From the NCBI GenBank assembly GCA_015075585.1, contig JABTUB010000002.1, forward strand, positions 62,001-126,000: a DNA stretch of 64,000 nt, given 5' to 3'. The notes under the pieces were generated by a model, which saw only the letters and a list, made by a program, of their open reading frames with translations, searched no databases and was not told the origin of the DNA. Positions 26,942-36,674 of this stretch are shown one piece after another; position 1 is the stretch's first letter, and every line of letters begins with the position of its first letter. This stretch comes from Chloracidobacterium sp. GTDB taxonomy: Bacteria; Acidobacteriota; Blastocatellia; Pyrinomonadales; Pyrinomonadaceae. A program made the position numbers and the translations under genes.

Positions 26942-29848
26942 ATGTATTTTCGAATGACTTTTTTCTTCGCCGCTTGTCTGGCGATCCTACTGATGGCAGG
27001 TCTCATTTCTGCACAAAGCGTCCGACCGGGAATTTGGAGCGAAAAAGACCCGTCAACAATGGAACAGTTCACGGTTCAGCCGCTTCGCCCGACAGCCTTT
27101 AAGGTCTTTGGCCTTGACGGCCGGGCAATGCGGGCTGAGCTGAACGCCGCACCCGAAGAATTCTCAGCCTCTGCACTCAAAAAATATATCGAGCTGCCGA
27201 TGCCGAACGGAACGCTCCAGAAGTTTGAGATCGAGCATTCGCCGATCATCGAAAAGGGCCTTGCGGACAAATTCCCTGCTCTTGCGGCAACATACACTGC
27301 CCACGGCGTCGATGACCCGACTGCCACGGCCAGGATCGATTTTCTGCCGAGCGGTTTCCACTCGATGGTCCTTTCGACACAGGGCACCGTTCTTATAGAT
27401 CCGTGGGTAGAAGGTGATACCGAGAACTACATCGTTTATTACAAAAAGGATTTTCCGCGCGATCGGCAGTGGGTGTGCAACTTTGACCGGAGCCTCGAAA
27501 GTATGAAGCTTGCCGACGGTTTCAATGCCAACGACTTCATACCGGAATCTTCGGCAAATGTAACATCAGGAACAACACTTCGTCAGTATCGCCTCGCTCT
27601 CGCGGCAGACTATGAGTACTGCCAAGCGGTCGGGGGCGGCACTGTTGCGGGATGTCAGGCGGCTCAGGTGCTCGTGATGAATCGCGTCAACGGTGTTTAT
27701 GAACGGGACGTTGCGATCAGAATGAACATCATTGCAAATAATGACCTGATCATATTCGCTGCAGGTTCGACGAACTGCGGAGGGCAAGCCTGCACGGCGG
27801 CTAATGACCCGTACACGAATGATGACGGAGTAGCAATGCTCACCCAGAACACAACGACGCTGAACAATGTGATCGGTACCGCCAACTACGACATCGGACA
27901 CGTTGTCTCGACGGGCGGCGGCGGTGTCGCGAATCTTAACGGCCCCTGCGGCAGTAATAAAGCACGCGGTGTAACCGGACTGCCGAACCCGGTCGGCGAT
28001 CCGTTCGCGATCGACTACGTTGCCCACGAAATGGGCCATCAATGGGGCGCGAACCACACATTCAACTCGACCGTGTCGAATTGCAGCGGCAACCGCTCAG
28101 GCGGTAGTGCATATGAACCGGGAAGCGGCATTACAATAATGGGCTATGCCGGGATATGCGGAAATCAGAATCTTTCAAATCACAGTATCGATACATTCCA
28201 TGTAAAGAGCCTCGAAGTGATCGTCAATTACAGTCAGGTTGGAAACGGCAATACTTGCGCCGTATCTTCACCGACAAATAATACGCCGCCGACCGTCTCT
28301 GTTGCGGGAACCGACACCTACAATATTCCTAAAGGAACGCCTTTTGCGCTTACCGCGGCGGGGTCAGACCAGGATGGGGACTCCCTGACCTACGATTGGC
28401 AGGAGTATGATCTCGGCAGTTCGACGACCGCAGTACCAAATACAGATGCCGACGGTAATGCCCGTCCGATCCTGCGGCCGTACCCTCCTACTGCCGGCCC
28501 GACACGGCTTTTCCCGTCGCTGCAGTATATTCTATATAATGCCAATGTGCCCCCTGCAACAAACTTCGGTTTCCTGACGGGTGAACTGCTCCCCGCGATC
28601 ACGCGAACGATGAAGTTCCAGGTCGTGGCACGCGACAATCGTTTGAATGGCGGCGGCATCAACACGGCGACGGCAACAGTGAACGTTGACGGCAACAGCG
28701 GCCCGTTCAAGATCACGGCCCCTAATACAGCGGGCACGTTCAACGGCGGTTCACCGGTTGCGGTAACCTGGGATGCGGCTAACACTGCCTCAGCTCCGGT
28801 TTCTGCGGCGAATGTCAAAATATCGCTGTCCGCAGATGGCGGCCTCACCTTCACGCAGGTCCTTTCGGCAAGCACGCCGAATGACGGTTCTGAGAGTGTT
28901 ACGCTTCCGAATATCGGCACGAATCAAGCACGTATCAAAGTTGAGGCAGTGAATAACATCTTCTTCGACATCAGCGATGCGAACTTTACGATCAACTCGG
29001 TTCCGTCAGCAGGCCCGCGTGCACCATTCGACTATGACGGCGACAACAAGACCGATCTCTCGATCTATCGTCCGTCAGTTGGTCAATGGTGGCATCAGAG
29101 GTCGAGCGACGGCGGCAATTATGCTGTTACATTCGGCAATTCGAGCGACAAGATCGTGCCGGCGGACTTCACCGGCGATCAGAAGACCGATTGGGCTCTG
29201 TTCAGGCCTTCGACCGGTGAATGGTTCGTTCTTCGAAGTAACGATCTGACGTACTACGCGTTCCCGTTCGGCACGAGCGGCGATATACCGGTTACGGGCG
29301 ATTTCGACGGGGACGGCAAGGCGGATGCGGTCGTATTCCGCCCGTCAAATAATACTTGGTTTATCCAGAAGTCAGGCGGCGGTACCGACATTTTCAATTT
29401 CGGCGCCTCGGGCGACAAACCCGTAGTCGGCGATTACGATGGCGACGGCAAGGCCGACATCGCTATCTATCGTCCGTCGGTCGGCGAATGGTGGCTGAGA
29501 AAGAGTTCCAACGGAGCTGTCTTCGCTGCAACATTCGGCAGCTCGACCGACAGGCCGGTGCCGGGATACTGGACCGCGGACAACAAGGCCGACATTGCCT
29601 TCTGGCGGCCTTCGACAGGCCAGTGGTTCATTCTTCGTAGCGAGGACTTCTCGTATTACGCATCCGCATTCGGAGCGAACGGAGACGTACCGGTTCCGGG
29701 TGATTATGACGGGGACGGCCGTTTCGATACTGCCGTTTTCAGGCCGTCAAACAACACGTGGTATATCCAGCGATCGACGGCCGGAACACTCATACAGGCG
29801 TTCGGTTCGACCGGCGATATCCCGACACCAAGTGCCTATGTGCCGTAA
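26942..29848 (+). CDS. Secreted zinc metalloprotease with FG-GAP/VCBS repeats
   Basis: The 968-residue exported protein has a signal peptide, a pro-region (~30-210), then a reprolysin/M12-like catalytic domain with the zinc site HEMGHQWGANH (~361-371) and a Met-turn-like ITIMGYAGICG. A Cadherin/PKD-like segment (~450-580) and an Ig-like segment follow. Finally there are six to seven FG-GAP/VCBS units (~695-965) of the form 'DYDGDGKADIAIYRPS', which bind calcium in related proteins. It is probably an extracellular or cell-surface protease. The same repeat type ends the CSLREA protein at 39510. Confidence 0.85.
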   Translation: MYFRMTFFFAACLAILLMAGLISAQSVRPGIWSEKDPSTMEQFTVQPLRPTAFKVFGLDGRAMRAELNAAPEEFSASALKKYIELPMPNGTLQKFEIEHSPIIEKGLADKFPALAATYTAHGVDDPTATARIDFLPSGFHSMVLSTQGTVLIDPWVEGDTENYIVYYKKDFPRDRQWVCNFDRSLESMKLADGFNANDFIPESSANVTSGTTLRQYRLALAADYEYCQAVGGGTVAGCQAAQVLVMNRVNGVYERDVAIRMNIIANNDLIIFAAGSTNCGGQACTAANDPYTNDDGVAMLTQNTTTLNNVIGTANYDIGHVVSTGGGGVANLNGPCGSNKARGVTGLPNPVGDPFAIDYVAHEMGHQWGANHTFNSTVSNCSGNRSGGSAYEPGSGITIMGYAGICGNQNLSNHSIDTFHVKSLEVIVNYSQVGNGNTCAVSSPTNNTPPTVSVAGTDTYNIPKGTPFALTAAGSDQDGDSLTYDWQEYDLGSSTTAVPNTDADGNARPILRPYPPTAGPTRLFPSLQYILYNANVPPATNFGFLTGELLPAITRTMKFQVVARDNRLNGGGINTATATVNVDGNSGPFKITAPNTAGTFNGGSPVAVTWDAANTASAPVSAANVKISLSADGGLTFTQVLSASTPNDGSESVTLPNIGTNQARIKVEAVNNIFFDISDANFTINSVPSAGPRAPFDYDGDNKTDLSIYRPSVGQWWHQRSSDGGNYAVTFGNSSDKIVPADFTGDQKTDWALFRPSTGEWFVLRSNDLTYYAFPFGTSGDIPVTGDFDGDGKADAVVFRPSNNTWFIQKSGGGTDIFNFGASGDKPVVGDYDGDGKADIAIYRPSVGEWWLRKSSNGAVFAATFGSSTDRPVPGYWTADNKADIAFWRPSTGQWFILRSEDFSYYASAFGANGDVPVPGDYDGDGRFDTAVFRPSNNTWYIQRSTAGTLIQAFGSTGDIPTPSAYVP

Positions 29849-29869
29849 ATTGCGGCGAGACCTAACGCA

Positions 29870-29906
29870 AAAAGCGGGAAGCTCATTATTCGAGCTTCCC
29901 GCTTTT
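29870..29906. terminator. Bidirectional terminator between convergent genes
   Basis: A perfect stem AAAGCGGGAAGCTC / GAGCTTCCCGCTTT with A-rich and T-rich flanks serves both the metalloprotease gene and the convergent gene ending at 29925. Confidence 0.9.
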
Positions 29907-29924
29907 GTTTATGAAAATTGATCT

Positions 29925-31055
29925 TTAGCGATAGACCTTTGAAACAAATCTGCCGGCCATAAAGACCTTCGGGTCGATCTTGCTCTGAAGCAGGACTCCT
30001 TTGTAATTTCCGCTCAGGAGCATCATTGCCGATTCGCACAGAGGCGCGGCTGTCGTAGTTTGTATCGCCCGCAAGCTATGTCCGTTGACCTCGAGCGGCT
30101 CAACAAAATACGCTTTCTCGACCATTCGCCTCCGTCCGCCGGCATCAAAACCATCGACGGCGGCGTGTACAAGCACAAGATCATCCTCGACCGAAGGAAC
30201 CGCTGCCAACATCTCTTCCTGCAAACGGCCGCTCAGATTCTCCCCATCGTCCAGCTTTGCTATAAGCGACTCGACCCAACTGTAATGACCGACATACCGC
30301 AGCGTCTTGTAATCCAGCGAACGGGCCTTGCCCTTGAAATGATCAGGCAGGTCTGCAGCACCACCCGAGGTCAGGTCGGCCTCATAAGTACGCGCTCCGA
30401 TAACGATCACTTCGCGATCCGACAACGCCGGACACTCCGTAATTTCGAAGTCGCGTATTACCCGTGAATTCTTGACATATTCCGTCGCCACACCGATGGG
30501 CGACCACGTAAAGCCGTAAAAATGCGGTGCGTGTGCATGAGCGGTCAAAGCGCCGACCTTCATCGCAACGCGCTCGACCTGCTCATTCTCATATTTTCGG
30601 ACAAATTCGCCGTAAAGGCCCATCGCCAATACGTTGATAAAACCCGGTGCAAGCCCCGTCTGCAAGATCAGTCCTGTCTCGGCATTTTCTCCGAGGCGAA
30701 TGATCTCATCGGTCTCGGCGACATATTCCGTAAGGTTCGCGTAGTGGCACTTATGATCGACGGCAAATCTCGCCATTCTCGGAGCCTGCCCGCCCGGCGA
30801 ACAATCGAGAAGGACATCGGCCCGCTCGAAAGCATCTTTCATTGCGTCGTTGATGCCGTCACGCGGCATCACTACCGTTTCGACAGGTGTCGTCTTAGCG
30901 GAACCCGCCTTAATTGTCTCGACTGCCCTGCTCAGATTGCTTTCTGAAATATCGCCGAGGATGATCGTAACATCCGTCTCGCTCCATTCCCTGAGCAAAA
31001 GCGCCGCTGCCTCGCCGATCCCGCCCGAGCCGGCAATAAATATCGATTTGTTCAT
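29925..31055 (-). CDS. Saccharopine dehydrogenase-like NAD(P)-binding protein
   Basis: This 376-residue protein begins with a Rossmann loop IFIAGSGGIGEAAALLL and shows the saccharopine-dehydrogenase-family pattern in the first 140 residues (ADVLLDCSPG, CHYANLTEY, GLAPGFINVLA). Bacterial members of this group include saccharopine or lysine-ketoglutarate reductases and carboxynorspermidine dehydrogenases; the substrate here is not evident. It is transcribed leftward from near an 8-bp palindrome at 31090 and is followed by a strong terminator. Confidence 0.8.
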   Translation of the reverse strand: MNKSIFIAGSGGIGEAAALLLREWSETDVTIILGDISESNLSRAVETIKAGSAKTTPVETVVMPRDGINDAMKDAFERADVLLDCSPGGQAPRMARFAVDHKCHYANLTEYVAETDEIIRLGENAETGLILQTGLAPGFINVLAMGLYGEFVRKYENEQVERVAMKVGALTAHAHAPHFYGFTWSPIGVATEYVKNSRVIRDFEITECPALSDREVIVIGARTYEADLTSGGAADLPDHFKGKARSLDYKTLRYVGHYSWVESLIAKLDDGENLSGRLQEEMLAAVPSVEDDLVLVHAAVDGFDAGGRRRMVEKAYFVEPLEVNGHSLRAIQTTTAAPLCESAMMLLSGNYKGVLLQSKIDPKVFMAGRFVSKVYR

Positions 31056-31089
31056 AAACAGAGTTTATGTGAGAGAAAGCCCTACTTAT

Positions 31090-31109
31090 GCAACATTTTA
31101 CAATGTTGC
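31090..31109. promoter_or_regulatory. Palindrome upstream of the 29925 gene
   Basis: GCAACATT-ttac-AATGTTGC, an 8-bp perfect inverted repeat, lies 35 bases before the ATG at 31055 and 65 bases after the metH stop. No T run follows on either strand, so an operator is slightly more likely than a terminator. Confidence 0.4.
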
Positions 31110-31173
31110 CGAGGGCTTGGCTAATCGGCATTGTCGTTGGAGATCGCTCGCATGCCGCAAGCGGACACAGCGT

Positions 31174-34100
31174 CTAATCAATATTGAAATACTTTGCCTC
31201 AGGATGGTGAAGCACGATCGCCGAGGTCGATTGCTCAGGGTCGAGCATGAATTCATCGGTCAAGTTTACGCCTATCCGTTCGGGCTGCAAAAGCTCGAAC
31301 AACTTGCCCTGATCTGAGATGTTCGGACACGCAGGATAGCCGAAGCTGTAACGCGAGCCTTGATACCCTTGGTGGAACAGCTTGGCAAGCTCAGGCGCAT
31401 CATTGCCGGCAATTCCAAGCTCTTCACGGATACGCTTGTGCCACATTTCGGCAAGTGCCTCCGCCGATTCGACCGAAAGGCCGTGGAACAGTAAATAATC
31501 TGTGTAATTATCAGACTTGAAGAGTTTTGCGGAATACTCACTTGCTTGCCGCCCCATCGTCACGAGGTCGAATGCCACAACATCCGTCCTGCCCGAATCT
31601 ATCGCCGCAAAATAGTCCGCAAGGCAGAGTCGCTTGCCGCCGCGTTGCTCGATGGGCTGACGCGGAAAGGTGAACCGCATCTTTTCTGTTTTGAGATCGT
31701 CCTCCCAGATTATCAGGTCATTTCCTTCCGAATTGCACGGAAAATATCCGTAGACGACCTTGGCCTGAAGAAGCTTATGTCGAATGGCGTTGGCCTTTAC
31801 CTCGGCGAACTGCGGATAGACGGTGCCCTCAAGTATCGCCTTATATTCATCTGCCGAACGCTTTCCCTGCTTGTATTGCCACTGACCCTTGAATAAGGCG
31901 GTCTCGTTAACAAAGTCGAAGACCTTTGTCAGATCAGTTATTTCGACAACCTTCGTCCCGTAAAAGGGCGCCTGTGGTATCGCAACATCGGCGGCAACAT
32001 CCGAACGAACCGTGTGCGAGGTATCTCCGCTCGAACGCGTTGAAACGCGTGCCGCGATCGTGCCGAGCTTTGCATCGTCACCGACAAGGTCCTCGGATGC
32101 CGGCATATCGTCGGCAATGCTTTCAGCGGCCACTGTACCTGAGCTTGCGGCGGCGGCCGATGCTCTTGCTTCGGGGCCGGTCAATGCGTCCATCGCGTGC
32201 AGGCCGTCAAAGGCGTCGCGAGCGTAGAAGAGTTTGCCGTTGTAAAGCGGCATAAGGTCTTGATCGACATACCTCCGGTTCAGAGCCGCTCCGCCGAGCA
32301 CCACCGGCGTCCTTATCGAACGCTCGTTCATAAGGTCGAGATTGTCGCGCATTATGAGTGTCGATTTCACAAGCAAACCGCTCATACCGATGGCGTCGCA
32401 ATTTGTCTCCTCGGCGGCACGAAGGATGTCATCGATCGGCTGCTTGATGCCGAGATTTACGACCTTGTAGCCGTTGTTCGTCAGAATTATATCGACAAGG
32501 TTCTTTCCGATGTCGTGTACGTCGCCCTTGACCGTTGCGATCACCATCGTCCCCTTATTAACGCCTTCGACCTTGTCCATAAATGGTTCAAGGAACTTCA
32601 CAGCCGCCTTCATCGCTTCTGCCGACTGCAAAACGAACGGAAGCTGCATCTGCCCCGAACCGAACAGATCGCCCACGGTTTTCATACCGTCAAGCAGAAT
32701 GTCATTTATGATCTCAAGCGGCTTATACGTTTCGAGCGCCGATCGCAATGAATCTTCGAGGCCGATCTTCTCGCCGTCGATGATGTGGTGCTTGAGTTTC
32801 TCGTCAATGGGCAAGTTCGAAAGATCGGGCTTTATCGACTGTGCAGTTTTGCCCTCAAAGAGCTTTGTAAATTCGACAAGCGGATCATAAACACATATAT
32901 CCTGCTCGAATTTACGGCGGTCGTAGATGAGGTCGCGCGCTGTCTCGATCTCCAGCTCGTTGAAACGTATAAGCGGCAATATCTTAGAGGCATTAACGAT
33001 GGCTGAGTTCATTCCCGCCTCAACGCAGTCATGCAGAAAGACGGAATTCAGCACCACGCGTGCCGCAGGGCTTAGGCCGAACGAAATATTAGAGATACCG
33101 AGAATGATGTTCGCATCCGGCATTTCTTCTTTGATCCGGCGTACGGCCGCAATGGTCTCATCCGCGTTCTTTCGGTCTTCCTCAATTCCCGTTGATATAG
33201 GCAGTGCCAGCGGATCGAAGAAGATATCGTGGGCTTGAATTCCGAATTCGGTCGCCTGCTTATGGGCACGCCGTGCGATGGCAAGCTTGTTCTCTGCCGA
33301 GCGGGCCATTCCGTCCTCGTCGATCAGGCCTATGACGACCGCTGCTCCGTACTCACGGGCAAGCTCGAGAACCTTTAAGAATCGAGGCTCGCCATCCTCG
33401 TAGTTGGTTGAGTTCAGGATCGACTTGCCGCCTGCGTGTTCGAGTCCGGCCTCCATCTTCTCCCATTCGGTCGAATCGAACATCAGCGGGATCTTCACGT
33501 TCGTAACCAAGCGTGATGCAAGTTCGTGCATATCCGATACGCCGTCGCGCCCGACAAAATCGACGTTAACATCAAGCACGTGCGAGCCTTCTTTTTCCTG
33601 CGATTTCGCAAGCGATACAAGGCCGTCCCAATCCTCGGCATCGAGCAGGTCGCGCATCTTCTTCGAACCGGAGGCATTGACACGCTCACCGACGATAAGG
33701 AATGAAGCATCCTGTCTATAAGGCTGCTGAAAATATATTGACGATGCCGCGGGCGCCAGCTTCGCGTCACGCTGCTTCGGTGAGATACTGCCCAAACGCT
33801 CAACAAGCAGTTTGATATATTCCGGCGTCGTGCCGCAGCAGCCGCCGACGATGTTCGCACCGAAATCTTTCGCAAAATGCTCGACCTGCGATGCAAAGCT
33901 CTCGGGCGTTTCGTCGTAGTGCTGCTTGCCGTCCTTGACCTCAGGCAGGCCCGCATTCGGAAGGATCGATACCGGCAGCGGCGAGTTATCGCAAAGCCAG
34001 CGGAAGCTGTCCGTCATGTGGCGAGGCCCTGTACCGCAGTTCATTCCGATAACATCGATCGGATACGGCTCAAGCGCTGTGAGGGCCGCACCTATCTCGG

Positions 34101-34704
34101 TGCCGTTGAGCATAGTGCCGAAAACCTCGATCGTAACCTGAGCTATGACCGGCACGCGCATCTTGTGTTTCTTGAAATGATCGAAGATCGCGGCGAGTGC
34201 CGCCTTTGTTTGGAGTATGTCTTGACACGTCTCGACGATCAGCATATCAGAGCCGCCGTCCATGAGGCCGCGAACCTGTTCGACATACGCATTCTTCAGG
34301 TCGCGATAGGTGATGTGGCCGAGTGTCGGAAGCTTTGTGCCGGGGCCGATCGAGCCTGCAACAAAGCGCGGATGCTCCGTTGTCGAATAATCGCCCGCAA
34401 GGCGTTTCGCGATCTCGGCGGCCTTTTTGTTGATCTCGTAGCACTTTGCCGCGACACCGAATTCGGCGAGAACGACCTCGCTGCCGCCGAAAGAGTTGGT
34501 TTCGATCACATCGCAGCCGACGTCGAGAAAACTAGCGTGTACATTCTCGACAACATCAGGCCGCGTATAAAGCAAATTCTCAGAACAATTCTCAAATGAC
34601 GGCCCGCCCCAATCGTCTATCGACAGATCAGCGGACTGCAGCGACACGCCCATCGCACCGTCAAAAATGACGATCTTTTCTTTTAACAACGCCTGAAGAT
34701 CCAT
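31174..34704 (-). CDS. metH: Cobalamin-dependent methionine synthase
   Basis: MetH methylates homocysteine using methyltetrahydrofolate via cobalamin. The 1176 residues show all four modules: the homocysteine domain with zinc cysteines (GMNCGTGP, Cys223; GGCCGTTPEY, Cys289/290), the pterin-binding barrel (~335-600), the cap and cobalamin domain with the base-off motif GDVHDIGKN (His730), and the reactivation domain ending in FGYPACPN near 1120. A low-complexity Ala/Ser/Asp linker of ~70 residues (~843-910) joins the cobalamin and reactivation domains and is longer than usual. No B12 or SAM riboswitch was recognised in the 256 bases upstream. Confidence 0.96.
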   Translation of the reverse strand: MDLQALLKEKIVIFDGAMGVSLQSADLSIDDWGGPSFENCSENLLYTRPDVVENVHASFLDVGCDVIETNSFGGSEVVLAEFGVAAKCYEINKKAAEIAKRLAGDYSTTEHPRFVAGSIGPGTKLPTLGHITYRDLKNAYVEQVRGLMDGGSDMLIVETCQDILQTKAALAAIFDHFKKHKMRVPVIAQVTIEVFGTMLNGTEIGAALTALEPYPIDVIGMNCGTGPRHMTDSFRWLCDNSPLPVSILPNAGLPEVKDGKQHYDETPESFASQVEHFAKDFGANIVGGCCGTTPEYIKLLVERLGSISPKQRDAKLAPAASSIYFQQPYRQDASFLIVGERVNASGSKKMRDLLDAEDWDGLVSLAKSQEKEGSHVLDVNVDFVGRDGVSDMHELASRLVTNVKIPLMFDSTEWEKMEAGLEHAGGKSILNSTNYEDGEPRFLKVLELAREYGAAVVIGLIDEDGMARSAENKLAIARRAHKQATEFGIQAHDIFFDPLALPISTGIEEDRKNADETIAAVRRIKEEMPDANIILGISNISFGLSPAARVVLNSVFLHDCVEAGMNSAIVNASKILPLIRFNELEIETARDLIYDRRKFEQDICVYDPLVEFTKLFEGKTAQSIKPDLSNLPIDEKLKHHIIDGEKIGLEDSLRSALETYKPLEIINDILLDGMKTVGDLFGSGQMQLPFVLQSAEAMKAAVKFLEPFMDKVEGVNKGTMVIATVKGDVHDIGKNLVDIILTNNGYKVVNLGIKQPIDDILRAAEETNCDAIGMSGLLVKSTLIMRDNLDLMNERSIRTPVVLGGAALNRRYVDQDLMPLYNGKLFYARDAFDGLHAMDALTGPEARASAAAASSGTVAAESIADDMPASEDLVGDDAKLGTIAARVSTRSSGDTSHTVRSDVAADVAIPQAPFYGTKVVEITDLTKVFDFVNETALFKGQWQYKQGKRSADEYKAILEGTVYPQFAEVKANAIRHKLLQAKVVYGYFPCNSEGNDLIIWEDDLKTEKMRFTFPRQPIEQRGGKRLCLADYFAAIDSGRTDVVAFDLVTMGRQASEYSAKLFKSDNYTDYLLFHGLSVESAEALAEMWHKRIREELGIAGNDAPELAKLFHQGYQGSRYSFGYPACPNISDQGKLFELLQPERIGVNLTDEFMLDPEQSTSAIVLHHPEAKYFNID

Positions 34705-34960
34705 TTTGCCTCTTTCCCCTTGATCAGCGGCCGCACCGCAAAAGCTCGTTTCGCGCTACGGCCTGTAAAACAAAAACCCTATGCCGCAACAAGCACAGAG
34801 TCTTCGTGAAATGCCAAGTTAACTCCTGCTGTTTAGCCGATTTTTTTACGTGGCCGCAAGTTGCAATAACTCACCACAACCTCAAGTCTAAACACCGCAT
34901 CGGGCACAAGTCAATTCGGTTCGAGTCCGCAAACCATAGCAGCGGCGGCAGAATTTGCCG

Positions 34961-36649
34961 TTATTTTACTTGCTGCGTCCCGATATAGAAGTTCGCATCG
35001 GCTGCGAAAGACGCGATCGGCGAGCCGAGATCAAGGACCTGCTCCGTCTCGGCCGGCTTGAGCCAAACCTCCTTCCCGTTGATCGTTGTTCTCAGCGGCA
35101 TATTAAACCCTGCAACGACGTTCGCCCATTGGTAGGTCAGTCGCGTTCCGTCGATCTTATACCGAAGCTGCGGTATCTTCGTCGTTCGCAAATACTGGTC
35201 GAAGACCTTGCCAAGATCAACGCCTGCGTGCTGCGAAATGTACGATTCGATCTGCTGCGTCGTCACGGTCTGATGCCAAAAGTCCTTATTCAACCCGCGT
35301 AGTATCGAACGCCATTTGCCGTCATCATTCACCACCTGGCGGATCGTGTGCAGCATATTGCCGCCCTTGTTATACATATCGCCCGAGCCTTCGCGGTTCG
35401 AGCCGTAAGTACCTATGATCGGCTGATCGTTCAAAATATCGCGCCGCTCGCCGATGACATACTCCGAGCCTTCCTTTTTACCCCAATAATATTCGACAAA
35501 AAGATTCTCAGAATAATTGGTAAAGCCTTCATGGATCCACATATCGGCAGCGTCGCGCATCGAGATATTGTTGCCGAACCACTCGTGCCCCGATTCGTGC
35601 ACAATGATGAAGTCGAACTTGAAGCCGATACCGGTGTAGCTAGTGTCGCGTCCGCGGTAACCGTTGCGGAACCAATTGCCGTACGTAACCGAACTTTGGT
35701 GCTCCATTCCGGCATAAGATACCGTAACCAGCTTATAGCCGTCCTCATACCAAGGATATTTGCCGAACCAATACTCGAATGCCTTCAGCATACGCGGCAC
35801 TTCCTTGAACTGCCGCATCGCGGCCTCTTTCTGATGCGCAAGAACCCAGTAGCTTATATCCAGGTCGCCGCCCTCGCCTCTGTACACTTCAGACCAGGTA
35901 ACGTATTTTCCGATATTCGCATTGACGCCGTAGTTGTTTATCGGGTTAACAACCTCCCAATGGTATGTTCGCGTTTTTTCCTTTTCATCGTGATCGACAC
36001 CCTTCAGCCTGCCGTTCGAAACACCGACAAGGTCCTCGGGAACCGTCAGGTTTATCTTCATGCCGCGGTCGGGTTCGTCGTAGCCGATATCCTTGTTGGG
36101 CCACCAAACACTCGCACCGATGCCTTGGCACGTCGTGTTGATGAACCAATTGCCAAGATCATCGTGTCCCCATTGTACGCCGCCCGTCCACGGCGGATTT
36201 GTCGCCACGGTCGGCCGGCCCTCGTAAAAGATCGTTACGCTGTCCTCAATGCCCTGCGAAAGTTCGGACGCAAAATCGATCCAGAACACATTGCCCTCGC
36301 GTTCGAATTTGAGTTCCTTGCCTCCGCTTACAGCCTTTGTGATCACAAGCGGCATCTGCAGATCGATCTGCATCCGGCGGCCGGCCTTCAAGGTCTTGAA
36401 AGTGATCGTATTTGAGCCTTTTATCGATCGCGTCTCGGGCATAAAGCGTACTGAAAGGTCATAATGCTGCACATCCCACCACGCTCGTTCAGGCGTTATC
36501 GAGCCGCGAAGCATCTCTGCCCTGCTGATCGGGCCGTTCTGAGCGAACGCTCCGACAAACGCCGCAAGAATGATAAATGCCGCCGCGGTCGATAAACGAA
36601 TGTCACGCACGCTGAAACTCTTTATGATCATCTTTGCCTTCGTCAACAT
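34961..36649 (-). CDS. Exported M1-family metallopeptidase
   Basis: The 562-residue protein has a signal peptide (a second ATG at 36631 is a plausible start, with AAGG upstream). The catalytic domain shows the exopeptidase-type motif YAGMEHQSSVTYG and the zinc site HESGHEWFGNN with the downstream Glu in WIHEGFTNYSE (~370-400). It is shorter than typical M1 enzymes because the large C-terminal helical domain is missing. It lies 25 bases downstream of a second M1 gene on the same strand, and the two probably form an operon for periplasmic peptide breakdown. Confidence 0.88.
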   Translation of the reverse strand: MLTKAKMIIKSFSVRDIRLSTAAAFIILAAFVGAFAQNGPISRAEMLRGSITPERAWWDVQHYDLSVRFMPETRSIKGSNTITFKTLKAGRRMQIDLQMPLVITKAVSGGKELKFEREGNVFWIDFASELSQGIEDSVTIFYEGRPTVATNPPWTGGVQWGHDDLGNWFINTTCQGIGASVWWPNKDIGYDEPDRGMKINLTVPEDLVGVSNGRLKGVDHDEKEKTRTYHWEVVNPINNYGVNANIGKYVTWSEVYRGEGGDLDISYWVLAHQKEAAMRQFKEVPRMLKAFEYWFGKYPWYEDGYKLVTVSYAGMEHQSSVTYGNWFRNGYRGRDTSYTGIGFKFDFIIVHESGHEWFGNNISMRDAADMWIHEGFTNYSENLFVEYYWGKKEGSEYVIGERRDILNDQPIIGTYGSNREGSGDMYNKGGNMLHTIRQVVNDDGKWRSILRGLNKDFWHQTVTTQQIESYISQHAGVDLGKVFDQYLRTTKIPQLRYKIDGTRLTYQWANVVAGFNMPLRTTINGKEVWLKPAETEQVLDLGSPIASFAADANFYIGTQQVK

Positions 36650-36674
36650 ATCTCCCGGTGTAGAGCAAAATGCC

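Noticed and set aside
34918..34928. GGTTCGAGTCC, resembling a tRNA T-loop, upstream of metH
   Set aside because: The T-stem has a mismatch, no acceptor partner or CCA follows at the right distance, and no D- or anticodon arm could be found.
34705..34960. Possible cobalamin or SAM riboswitch ahead of metH
   Set aside because: I looked on the minus strand for a B12 box and for SAM aptamer cores and saw neither. Nothing else definable is present.
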